Source: Sanderia malayensis
Lineage: Eukaryota > Cnidaria > Scyphozoa > Semaeostomeae > Pelagiidae
Assembly (NCBI GenBank): GCA_013076295.1
Contig: RQOL01000828.1
Span: 2,232,001 to 2,296,000, forward strand
Direction: 5' to 3'
DNA length: 64,000 bases
In this document: in pieces, positions 10,194 to 20,823 of the stretch
How positions within the stretch are numbered: the first letter of the stretch is position 1
Layout: the number at the start of each line of letters is the position of its first letter
The notes under the pieces: model-generated
Seen by the model: only the letters and a program-made list of their open reading frames with translations
Told to the model about the DNA's origin: nothing
The model's database searches: none
Position numbers and translations under genes: made by a program

Positions 10194-12084
10194 ATGTACC
10201 CAACACGCGTGCAACACGATGATATGAATAGCTTTTTTTCGCAGGCAAACTCTAATGACACTGAAGGCAGTATTTTGGACGCATGTTCAACTGCTTCGCA
10301 AGGTTTCGCTTGCTTTGAATGTTACGAGATGATTGAAGAGCAATACTTTGTCATGATGGACGACAAAGCATGGCATACAAACTGCCTATTGTGCGACATT
10401 TGTAGAAAGGGCTTGGGACATCAGTTCTCCTGCTACATCAAAAACAGCGTGATATTTTGCAAGGACTGCTACACGAGGTACTTCAGCTTCTCTCTCTCTC
10501 TCCGTACCATCGTAACATCGTAACATCGTAGAAACGTTTCTTTTCCAGGTCAGCACTGCAACGATGCAAGCTGTGCCAATCAGAGATACTGCGAACTGAG
10601 TTCGTCTTCAAATGTGACCAAGCCTACTTCCACCGCTCATGCTTCATCTGCAATGTCTGCAGGCGACAGTTGAAAAAGGGGGAGAAATTCGGTCAGATTT
10701 ACGGTGTGCCCTACTGCGAAGAGCATTACCTGGCATCAAAATTCACCATTGACAACATCAACAGCAGCAATAGCATTTCTCATACGATTAGTGACGGTAA
10801 GCTCAAGGTATACAGTAAACACCCGCATATAAGAACCAGTGGATTAAGAACCTTCCAGGCTGAAAACCCTGCTCAAAACAATAGATAAGACAATAGGCTA
10901 TTGCATTTAAACAATAGGTTGGATGCAAAATTCACAGGTTTTAATATGCGGGTGTTCACTGTAGTCATTGAAGGAGAAAGGTTGTGGGGTGGTGGGAAAG
11001 TACAAGTTTTTGTGGGGCTTTTGGAAATGATTTTTTCCAGGAAGCCATGATAACAAATATCGAATCTCAATATTCTAATATTCTAATCAGTATTCGCCAC
11101 GTGTTGAGATCATTGCACAGTGAGTCGTATGCTAAGCCGACGGGTACAAAGATTCTTCAAAGGTCCGTGCACAGGCAAACATGAGTTCTTTATTAAGTAT
11201 TTATATTCAAACTCAGCTATCCAGGCCAGTTATCCTGTGTGCTGTGCCCAGCTGAATGAAGCCTTTAACTGATCATAAATAATTTATATCTGGACTACTA
11301 GTGAGAGAGGGATTTCGATCCATACTGAAAAACATATGGGTTTGGAGGTACAGGATTTCTAAGATCTCCCGCAAACAATAGGACTTTCAAACCTCTCACA
11401 ATAATAATATTACTTCCAAGATCTCTGGCAACTTTCACAGTAACAATAGGACTTTCAATATTTCTTGCAGTCAGATTCCCAATCAAAGTGCCTTATCACT
11501 AATAACACAATTCCTCAAGGGTGTCAAATCATTCGCTCTAACTTCTTTTAGTGCATGCTTTGGTGGACGATCAGTTCAAGCAAAGCACCAGTCTGTCACG
11601 ACGGGACGCGCCTTTGCAGATGCACATGGATAACATGAGCCAGGATTGCTACTCGTACGAGATGAGCAGTTTGGACTTCATGCTTTCGTGCACACCAAGC
11701 ACACCACTCAACATCACGGATCAGTTCATCAACAACACAACAGCATCATCAGCGTTTCATCATTATCATCATCATCACCACCACCACCAGCAGGAAGCAA
11801 CGAGAGCGCATGCGCTTTTCTTGCACGACGGCAAGAGCATTTTCAAGAAAAAACGCGCAAGAACTTCGTTTCGACAGGAACAGTTGAAGGAACTGCGCAA
11901 TGCTTTTTTGCTTAACCAGTGCCCGAACACAAGCGAGCTACAGCACATGTCACAACAAACAGGGCTTTCGAAACGTGTTCTGCAAGTCTGGTTTCAAAAT
12001 GCACGAGCTAAACAACGCAGGGATCGGAACAGCGAAAGAAAAAACCAAAAGAAAACAGCTCGCAAAGATAAACAAAGAAAATAA
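10194..12084 (+). CDS. divergent LIM-homeodomain transcription factor
   Basis: Three exons, 10194-10477, 10549-10796 and 11552-12084, give 354 aa. The first ATG in frame after an upstream stop is at 10194. LIM1 spans about residues 40-93 (CFECYEMIEEQY to FCKDCYTR) and LIM2 about 101-155 (CKLCQSEILRTEF to YCEEHYL), with zinc ligands in standard spacing. A His run of ten with one Tyr near residues 247-257 precedes the homeodomain (about 280-340), which starts KKRARTSF and has a recognition helix ending VLQVWFQNARAK. Gln50 and Asn51 are present, so nuclear DNA binding is expected. The helix matches Apterous/LHX2/9 proteins, but LIM1 (SCYIKNSVIFC) is closer to LHX6/8, so the class is uncertain. 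A second, clear LHX6/8 gene lies 12 kb downstream in the same orientation. The protein ends soon after a Lys/Arg-rich tail, with no long C-terminal region. Confidence 0.92.
10813..10961. mobile_element. TA-flanked MITE, CCCGCATATAAG family
   Basis: 149 bp flanked by TA on both sides. Terminal repeats are CAGTAAACACCCGCATATAA and, inverted, CAGTGAACACCCGCATATTA. It sits about 15 bp inside intron 2 of the LIM-homeobox gene, close to the donor. Relatives occur at 14363, 28978 and 49744. Confidence 0.75.
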
Positions 12085-12315
12085 TTCCTCGTTTTTAATG
12101 CAAGAACAGCTAACCAAGCCGCCTACCCAATGCTACTAAACACTAAGAACTGATGGCCACGCAAAGACGTCCGTTTACTCTTTGTTGTCTCTGTTAAGCT
12201 TTATATAATGGGTACCACCCATAAGACATTGTACTAGACTTTCCTATGATCTATGATGTACAAACTGCGCTATCATATAAACATTTTTTTAATGACATTT
12301 GACAAACAAACATGA

Positions 12316-15300
12316 TTAAGAGTTTTTCGTTTTCAAAAGTTCAGTTTGTAATTGTCTTAGTGAGCCATTCTGTAATGCCGACCTGATTTCACACATGAAG
12401 CCGATAAAATGATGCATATTATGTCTGCATTGAAAGGAATAAAAACAAAATGACAAACACTCCAAACAAACGTAATAAAGCTTGCAATATTTTCCCACAT
12501 TATTCCCCATTCCATGTTCCAGATAATACTGGTATTCAAAGAAACAAGCTTTTTTCCACCTCTTTCAAAAGGGACGAAAACGGCTCAAAAAGTAAATTCA
12601 AAATTAGACACATGATGTAAAAATGCCCAATGATATGTAAGGCCGTGCCAGGGTATTTTACTCCAGCACGGCACTGGCACGACGTCTGAGTTGAACAAGT
12701 CGTGCTAGTGTCGTGCCAGAAAACTGCCAGCACGACACGGCGCTGACACGACGTTTGTAGTAAGCCTAACAAAGCTTGGAATCTATTAGCAGCCATACGA
12801 CGTAACACCTAGACTCTATATCTCAGACCAGGACTCATTTTACGAGTCCTAGCTTTGACAACGTGCCTGCCAGACGCCGATTCGGCGCTGTTGTTTGCGT
12901 CGTGTGATGACAATGACCAACTCAGAACTGTCTCAAACACGTGTCGTAACCATATACAGAATCACTATCGACCAATAACAAAAAAACACTATACTCACAT
13001 GGTCAGCAGAACTTGTGCCAGCATTTCGTTCGTTACGAGAAGATGATGTACATAGACTCTTGTGTAATTCAAGCAAGTGTAACAGCCGCAATCCAGTAAA
13101 ACCGGACGAAAATCGTCCTTGAATCTACAAAAAAGACACAACAAATCATTTTATAGATCTATCGCTTAGAGCATTCGCCTTGAATGCGAACAGAAAGCGC
13201 AACCCTTCGTAATGCCAAGGAATACATGGTATTATATTGAGGCATGCCTATTACATCGGCAATGGTAATGTACTGATACGTGTTCTGCAGACGTTCTCGC
13301 GTGATCAACATATTGCGCTGTACAACGCATATAGTATAATCTCCTGATGTACCAAGCATTTTAGGGAGTAATCAGTAGTTGACGTTACATAGGAAGTTAA
13401 ACGCATGAAATATGTCAAGGTAATGGCTTAATTCGTAAGGTTTAGTGGGTTTGTAATAGGAAAACTCTACCTTGTATCTTTCAAATCGATCTCAAATTCC
13501 GGCTGTGAGTCTGATACCGAATCAGCCTCTGAATGAGTTTCAGAATTCGCGTGTTTGCCTCGTTTGCATCGGTACTCAAAAACAGCTGCACAGCCTCGTT
13601 CTGATGTATCGTAGACGCAGCTGGCCAAGTCGAGTTAAATGGAAAATCCCAAAAGAAATTGCGTGGAAAGATTTCAGCAAACTTTCGTTTGTATTATAAC
13701 GTCTTGCTTTGCAAATTTGCAAAGCTGCATGTATTGAGAAGGATACGAGCTATCGAAAACATCAACACCCGAAATAACTGCATCAACAATTTGATCTGAA
13801 AAAGATAGAACTCGCGATGAGAGGAAATACAAGAGGCAAAACGTCGTGCTTCGAATTTACGAGGGAAGTTACGAAGTTACGAGCACATAGTGTTAATTAT
13901 GATAATTATGATAATTATGTTAATTATATTGATTATGTGATGGAAGAGCACCTGGCTTAAAATTTCCGAAGAGAATCCGCGGCTTATTACTTGGAAGTTC
14001 GTTCTGCAAAAAGGATAGAAACTACAGCAGATGAATTTGAATATTCGAAATTCGATGTAACCAGGCGTGTCGTATTCACTGCACCCTTGTTTAATTAAAT
14101 ACTCCATCAGTTATTGGAAACGTGCCCCTTTTGAGTAGCTGTCCGCGCCGTCTTCAGCGGCTTCCAACCCTCCGATCTCCTGGATTCAACGTTGAAGACA
14201 AGTGAAACAAAGAGAATAGAAATATGATATGAGTTCTTCTCACAATTGTCAGACTTAAAATTTCCAACCAGCGCTGTCCAAGCATATCAAAGCCTTCTAA
14301 AACAAAACCTGGAACGAAGAATCGGCCTGGAATAAACATAAGAAAGCTGGAACCCTCAACTACAGTAAAAACCCACATATAAGAATCAGCAAGTTTTGCA
14401 CCAGCCTATTATTAAAAAACAAAAAGCCATTGTTTCTTCTATTGTTGTGAATGTAAATATCAGCCTGGAGGGTTCTTAATTCATTGGCTCTTATACGCGG
14501 GTTGTTACTATATTACAAACCAAAAATGTTCACATAAGACAATGTCAGCAAAGGACATCTCAAAAATGAAAAATTACTCTAATACCTAATACCTTATAAT
14601 AATTATTCTATCTCTAATACCTTCTATGTTGTCACGCTTTGCAGTTTCTTGTGCTGATTTCAGCCTCTCTTTAACACAGTCGCCACCAACAATTGCACCA
14701 AATAACATGATGTTTTCATATTTTGACTGCAACAAAATTAACAATTGTTAACTGACAAGGAACAGTAATAATTCAGTGCCAGGCCCTGTTGCAAATAGTG
14801 AAAAAGTGATAATGATAAATGCTAAAATAGATTAATGGAGGATAATAGTAGAGAATGAAACAGAAGCTTGTCTTATATTACCGTATTCTCCTTCTTAATG
14901 CTGATGCATTTATCAAGATATCGAAGTGTTCTGTCAACAGACTTTCTGCATCGTTTTGTGCTCTCACCAGCAGGAATAACATCACACAATGCCTCAGCAA
15001 AATGAATACCTGATAATTCTATCACATTCATAAACTCCTCAGGGGTGACCTAAATAAATAAATTATAGTCTGTCTGATGATTGTGAAAGCATGAAACTCT
15101 GAGTAACAGAGAACTAGTCTACTTTCTTGCTTCTATTCTATATATATATATAAATAAATAAACAAAGAGATAAATATCAGCTGAGATAAGAGTAATGATT
15201 CATTAATAATACAGGGCATATTCTTTGCAGACTTGCCTGTCAAAATTTTGATTTATATTTTATACAGTAAAAGCCAGAATATGAGAGCCTCCATAATTAT

Positions 15301-16341
15301 TTTTGGGCTCAGAACAATAGAGGAAAGTGTAGTTAAAAAAAATCAATCAGTAATAATGCATACTTTTCTGCGACCACTTGGAGTCCAGACTGAAATTGAT
15401 TTATCCTCAGCATACTTATGAATATCAACTCTGTTGGAAACAGCTGCATCTTGAACAGAACAAAAAAAGTTTGTCCTGCTATCCTAAAAGAAATTAAAAA
15501 ACAAGCAGCTTTATTAGTAGTAGTCAGGCATTCGAATACCTCTGCTTATACATGGAGCTCCATGCAGCTGCCCTCCATTCAATCCTAGTAGTCACCATTT
15601 TTCTTAGTTTTTTGGCGATGCCATTACCCCATTGCATCAGTAGTCATCCTTGCATCAGCTTGCAAAAGCAGTCAGTGTTGTCTATTGTGGACAATTTGTG
15701 ATTTACATTTATTTGAGGGAGAGCAGTTCATCAAAGATATTCTTCATGGAGTCATATCAAAGTTTCAGGGTGGTTTCTTCATTTTGTAGGTGTAATTGCA
15801 TTTGGTTGTCAATTGCAGCAAAGTAGAAATACAATGAAATAAATCTTACATTGCCAGTGAAGCATGCATAGCTCTTTTTGAGTTGCCCCAAGCTGGTCAT
15901 AACTGATTCCTCCATCCTTAAAAAAAGAACTAATAGATTAAATAACAAGATCACAATACTGTATATACCAAATTTTTAAAAATTATCACTTACGCTTCAA
16001 ATATGGTGGGCGTGGTGGGGAGGTGGCTAAAATCAATGGTTTGGCTCAGCAGGTGGTAAGCCCCCACAAATCATACAAAGCATATTATTGAACGCAAAAA
16101 CTTACAATTCGGCTAATTGCATTCTTTGAGCACTGGGAAGACTTGGTAGATATCCAGTGACGTCTTTTGTCAGATTTGGAATGCGTCCACGGCGGGTATA
16201 TGCAAGGAAACAGGGAGTCTCAAAGCACTGTTTACATTTAGGCCTATTTGAAAAACCTTTCGTATTTCTGCACTCGAAGTGATTAAAGCTGATAAGCCCT
16301 GACCGAAATTTTTCTGACTGTCTAATGATTTCAAAGTCCAT
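12316..16341 (-). CDS. QTRT2: queuine tRNA-ribosyltransferase accessory subunit 2
   Basis: Eleven exons on the minus strand: 16341-16106, 15916-15850, 15483-15364, 15049-14882, 14726-14621, 14296-14244, 14003-13952, 13795-13708, 13620-13471, 13124-12999 and 12424-12316. They give about 424 aa, close to human QTRT2. The family partners the catalytic QTRT1 to exchange guanine for queuine at wobble position 34 of tRNAs, on the cytoplasmic side of mitochondria. Recognisable blocks: CFLAYTRRGRIPNLTKD, SVWTPSGR, CRKSVDRTLRYLDKC, FGAIVGGDCVKERLKSAQET, ELPSNKPRILFGNFKP, SGVDVFDSSYP, TSERGCA, and the zinc site CGCYTCLNYTRVYVHHLL. The 8th exon's donor is not GT in the needed phase; GC (AAA|GCAAGA) at 13708/13707 is my best guess and leaves a short insertion relative to human. 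The stop lies 231 bp from the convergent LIM-homeobox stop. Confidence 0.9.
12640..12770. repeat. CACGAC-rich inverted repeat
   Basis: In intron 10 of QTRT2. The words CGTGCCAG, GGCACGACG and CGTGCTAG recur on both strands. GTGTCGTGCCAG, AAAA, CTGCCAGCACGACAC can form a strong hairpin near 12708-12740. It is much more GC-rich than the surrounding intron. Confidence 0.6.
14363..14508. repeat. MITE, CCCGCATATAAG family
   Basis: Left end CAGTAAAAACCCACATATAA after TA. The right end is a degenerate inverted copy (CTTATACGCGGGTTGTTAC). It lies in intron 5 of QTRT2. Confidence 0.65.
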
Positions 16342-16554
16342 GTTTCTAAGCTTTTAAAGTTTGCTTATCTTACATAATACCTTTTCTTTCGGAGTCCTGC
16401 AGTGTTAATGCAAAGGTGGTGTAAAATTCGGTTGGCAAAAAATACTAGTGCCCAAAATCAGAAAAAAAGACCTTGCCGCGAAAACGATCAGTGGTCAGCA
16501 TGCGGGCATGAGCAGTGGAGTAGTTATTGATGTTGCGGAGGATCTACTGGGGTC

Positions 16555-17728
16555 AACTTGCAATGAAATATAACTTGCAAACAATCGAACCATACTATTT
16601 CGGTCATGCTAATAACGTTGCAAGAAATTTCAGCCCTCGAGGACAATTGATTCAGAAGTTATAGGCGTTCTAAAAGCAACGGATATCGACCTCTTAAAAC
16701 CTCAAGAAAATTTCCTTGAAAACCTTACCTAACGCAGGGATCAGCTTACAATGAAATATGAGTTGCAAAAAATCAAAACATATTATTTCGGCCATCCCCA
16801 TCAGGTTGAAATAAATTTCAGCTTTCTAGAATAATTGGTTCAATTCAAAAGTTACAGTCTTCTTAAAAGCAAAGGATATGGACCTCCTTGAAACCCTTAG
16901 ATAACCTCCTTGAAACCCTTACCGAACACTGGGGACAGCTTGCAATGAAATAGAAACTGCAAAAATCGAACCCTACTATTTCGATTATGCTGATCACGTT
17001 GCAACAAATTTCACCTTTCTAGCACATTTGGTTCGAATGTTAGCTATAGTTGTTCTGAAAGCACAGGATATCGACCTACCTTCAGCCCTTAGAAAACCTC
17101 CTTTCCAGAGTTTTGCAGCGCTGGGGGCAATTTACAATGAAATATAAGTTGCAAATTGTCGAACCCTACAATTTCGATCATGCCCATCACGTTGCAACAA
17201 ATTTCAGCTCTCTAGGATAATTGGTTCAAAAGTTACAGTCTTTAGCACAGGATATCGACCTGCCTTCAACCCTTAGAAAACCTCCTTTCCAGTGTTTTGG
17301 AGCCCTGGGGACAGCTTGCAATGAAATATAAATTGCAAATGGTCGAACCCTACTATGTCGATCATGCCCATCACGTTGCAACAAATTTCAGCTTTCTAGC
17401 ACACTTGGTTCGAAAGTTACAGTCTTTAGTACAGGATATCGACCTGCCTTCAACCCTTAGAAAACCTCCTTTCCAGTGTTTTGCAGCGCCGGGGGCAATT
17501 TACAATGAAATATAAGTTGCAAATAATCGAATCCTACTATTTCGATCATGCCCGTCACGTTGCAACAAATATCAGCTCTCTAAAACAATTGGTTCAAAAG
17601 TTACAGTCTTTAGCACAGGATATCGACCTACCTTCAACCCTTAGAAAACGTCGTTTCCAGTGTTTTGGAGCGCTGGAGACAGCTTAGAATGAATTATAAG
17701 TTGCAATTAGTCGAACCCTACTATTTCG
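16555..17728. repeat. satellite A, about 185-195 bp unit
   Basis: Six to seven head-to-tail units, recognised by CTTGCAATGAAATATAAGTT (starts near 16556, 16743, 16938, 17131, 17314 and 17499), then CACGTTGCAACAAATTTCAG and GATATCGACCTACCTTCAAC. The later units are more alike than the first ones. The array stops mid-unit at about 17728, where satellite B begins, and part of a unit resumes near 18690. A single related stretch occurs near 40190-40260. Confidence 0.9.
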
Positions 17729-17883
17729 ATGTGCGTTGGTTTTTCTGACCCTGTGCTATTCTCTTCTGCCAAGAAGCCCTGCTATGGACTACCGGTAACT
17801 TACTTGCACACTAATCTCGAGACCACGGTTCAAAACCTGATGAGAACATCTACTTTGTGTTTTAATCAATTTATAATTCTAAA

Positions 17884-18690
17884 GGTGGGCGTGTATGTGC
17901 GTGTACTTTACATTGGCATGTATGGGCTAGTGACAGTGTCTGATGCATCAGTCAAAGTTGGGGTTAGGGCTAGGATTAGGGTTAGGGTTAGGGTTAGACT
18001 GCCCTAAAGGTGGGCGTGCATGCGCAGTGTCATATATGGACTACTGCGCAGGAGTATGCGTGAGGTAATACTACTGACAGTGTCTGATGCATCAGTCAAG
18101 GTTGGGGTTAGGGTTAGTATCAGGGTTAGGGTCAAGGTTAGAATGCCGTAAAGGTGGGCGTGCATGCGCAGTACCATATATGGGCTACTGCGCAGTAGTA
18201 TGCATGACGTAATACTACTGACAGTGTCTGGTGTATCAGTTAAGGTTGGGGTTAGGGTTAGGGTTAGAATGCCGTAAAGGTAGGCGTGCATGCGCAGTCC
18301 TATGTATGGGTTACTGCGCAGGAGTACGCATGACGTAATACTACTGACAGTGTCTGATGTATCAGTCAAGGTTGGGGTTAGGGTTAGGGTTAGAATGCCG
18401 TAAAGGTAGGCGTGCATGCGCAGTCCCATGTATGGGTTACTGCGCAGGAGTACGCATGACCTAATACTACTGGCAGTGTCTGGTGTATCAGTTAAGGTTG
18501 GGGTTAGGGTTAGGATTAGGGTTAGGGTTAGAGGGCCGTAAAGGTTGTCGTGCATGCGCAGTACCATATATGGGCTACTGCGCAGGAGTGTGCATGACGT
18601 AATATTACTGAGCTACTGACATTGTCCGGTGTGTTAGTTAAGGTTGGGGTCTCATTGGTTGGGGTTAGGATAAGGATTAGGGTGTTGAAG
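17884..18690. repeat. satellite B with internal TTAGGG runs
   Basis: Six units of about 122-144 bp starting near 17884, 18006, 18150, 18274, 18401 and 18539. Each starts AAAGGTGGGCGTGCATGCGC, passes through CTACTGCGCAGGAGTA and CAGTGTCTGATGCATCAGTC, and ends in GGGGTTAGGGTTAGGGTTAG of variable length. The TTAGGG runs are short (two to six copies) and interrupted by variants such as TAGGAT. A 187-codon open frame on the minus strand here is a product of the repeat. Confidence 0.92.
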
Positions 18691-18855
18691 AATGCTTGTG
18701 ATATCGACGTCCTTTCAACCCTTACCAAACCAAAAGTCATTTAAACCCTTCCCGTAGTTGGGAGTCGTGAGATTCGAAAAATTCGATTTCCGAAAGGTCC
18801 TTTTGACCACCAGTATCTTTTGCCAACCGTAAAATTCACGAAGAATTATTTACCC

Positions 18856-19126
18856 ATCAATTATTGTATGAATAAACAAATATGCCAGGATATAAAAGAA
18901 ACTAAACGTATCGGGCATAGCCCTTCCTCAGTAGTGGTGAAGAAAAGAACGCAAAGGGCGGTTAAGCCGCAGAAATCGAAAGTACGAAAAATAGAAATAA
19001 AGAACGTGCAATGGAATAAGACGTCGCAAGAAAAAGCTTCTTCACCACTACTGAGGAAGGGCTATGCCCGATACGTTTAGTTTCTTTTATATCCTGGCAT
19101 ATTTGTTTATTCATACAATAATTGAT
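18856..19126. repeat. long palindrome with 89-bp arms
   Basis: Arms of about 89 bp (18856-18944 and 19038-19126) are near-perfect inverted copies around a spacer of about 93 bp. Each arm contains CTGAGGAAGGGCTATGCCCG followed by ATACGTTTAG, on opposite strands. It ends about 157 bp before the SURF2 start codon. An 86-codon frame running through it is not considered a gene. Confidence 0.88.
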
Positions 19127-19283
19127 CGTTATATACTATTACAATTGCCGTACGTCACTTTATTGGAATTATTTACCCACGTGGAGAATCACGGTTGTTG
19201 AAAAATAGCATCAATGAGTTTATGGGCCCAAAGGTGGGAACATTTCTTTATCCATGTGGCTGTCTTGTGTGAGGTTCGACGTT

Positions 19284-20823
19284 ATGGACGAAAATTTGGA
19301 TTCCTTTTTAGACACCAACAAGAACTTCAAATATAATGAAAATAAAACCAGAGTGAGTTGTTTTATTGTATTTTACATTGGCATTCTAATATGACCAGCT
19401 ATTATCCACAAGCTTGTTTGCTGTTTGCTTTCATTCATCGACTGAACTTAATCCACAAGCCACGTGGTTGGCCTAGCCTAAGGCGTATTATAGCCATGTA
19501 TATTTTGTGAAGACACGAAGTCCGAAGGGTAGCAGGTCTATATGATCTAATTCCGATAGCTCGGATTTCCGAAACTCGAACCAATTTATATTCGCCTTGA
19601 AAGCTTTCCGTGAACTTTCCAACCCAGCCCTTGAACTCGAACCACTTTAATCGGTACCTTGGTCAAGGTTCGAGCTATCTAGTGTTCAAGGGCTTGCTTC
19701 TGGTAGTCATACTAAATTTAGCTGGATCTTATCTAGATAACCTGGTAATCCTTTTGTTTGTTTTATTTTCGATTCATCAGGTCATCTGTTTGTTAACTAA
19801 CCATGAATTGGCATGTAATGTATCTGCATTGAAATCCTACATGACCGGGAAAAAATATCAACAGCTAACTCGGCATGGGGACATTGATTTTGGGAAGATA
19901 GAACAATACAAACAATATCTTATTCCAAGCCGAAAAGGAAAGTAAGTAAACAACATTTGAGTCTATTTTTGTTTAGCTTTATTGCAGATGGAGGAAGACT
20001 TGAAGTAAGGAGGGATAAGAAGTTGTGGAAAGCCCTGTTTAATCTCTTTTTGTTTACCTTGGTGTGTAAATGCCATACGTTTCTGTCTATGCTTAAAGCA
20101 AGGAGGGTGTGATTTCTTTTTTGCTAATTAGTACAGGTTCCAGGTACAGGGATACTGGTATGCTATTAATGCATGTTTTCACTAATGCAGGCAGAAGCTG
20201 TATTGCAAGATAACGAAGAAAGAAATTAACAACATACCTTATCAGATAGAGAGACACGTCATTGGTAGAAAGTTCCAGAGAGATTTAAAGCTGTGTAAGG
20301 TTTATAATGTATATTGCTTATGCAGCACTTACAAAGTCTGGCCAGTAAATTGAACAATAAATGATTCAGTCGTCAAATGCTTATTGTGTTTTTAGATCTG
20401 CAAACTGCCAATGGTGCTGAAAATAAAAAAGATGAACAACATAATGATAATGATGAGGAGATGAAAGATGCCACTGAGGAGGGGAATAAAAGTGGAGATG
20501 ATCTAAGTGAAGATTTGGATGAGAATGATAAATCAATGTGTGAAGACGATGATGCTGAGTTCTTTGGGGGAATTTGGGATCCCGAATTTAATGCAGACAT
20601 TTCATGTAATGGTAACAAAGATGGTGAGGGTAATCATGAAGATGCTGACAGTGATGATGATGATGATAATGATGATATGGAATTATCTACAAATGCCAAA
20701 CCCATCCCAACCAAAAAGCCTGGTATAAGCGAAGCGAAAGCTAAGCAAAAACGTAAAAGGAAATTCAAAGATAATAAAAAGGGGAAACTGAGTAGTCAGG
20801 TTGGTCGCAAGAGAAAGCACTAG
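19284..20823 (+). CDS. SURF2: surfeit locus protein 2 homologue
   Basis: Four exons, 19284-19352, 19781-19941, 20191-20294 and 20396-20823, give 253 aa; human SURF2 has 256. The conserved N-terminal half shows VICLLTNHELACNVSALKSY, then YMTGKKYQQLTR, YLIPSRKGKQKLYCKIT and IERHVIGRKFQRDL. These align well with the human pattern of two GKKYQ/GRRYQ blocks. The second half is highly acidic (runs of Asp and Glu, residues about 120-210) and ends in a Lys/Arg-rich tail, typical for this nucleolus-associated protein. The exact role is poorly known. The start is the ATG at 19284, right after satellite and palindrome DNA, so the promoter must lie within or beyond that repetitive DNA. Confidence 0.9.

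Noticed and set aside
13159..13359. Minus-strand frame starting MLGTSGDY, faintly like a proteasome beta subunit
   Set aside because: Only about ten residues resemble the family. It lies inside a QTRT2 intron and the rest does not match.
17297..17687. Repeated short frames within satellite A
   Set aside because: They are shadows of the repeat; the unit length is not a multiple of three and the frame is not kept through the array.
18004..18567. 187-codon minus-strand frame with repeated Leu-Thr-Leu-Thr
   Set aside because: It is the translation of satellite B with its TTAGGG runs. There is no reason to think it is expressed as protein.
16555..18690. CRISPR-like array
   Set aside because: Units are 120-195 bp and vary throughout, with no short repeat and unique spacer structure, and the genome is an animal's.
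18820..19080. 86-codon frame through the palindrome
   Set aside because: Both ends are the inverted arms; no conserved protein pattern is visible.
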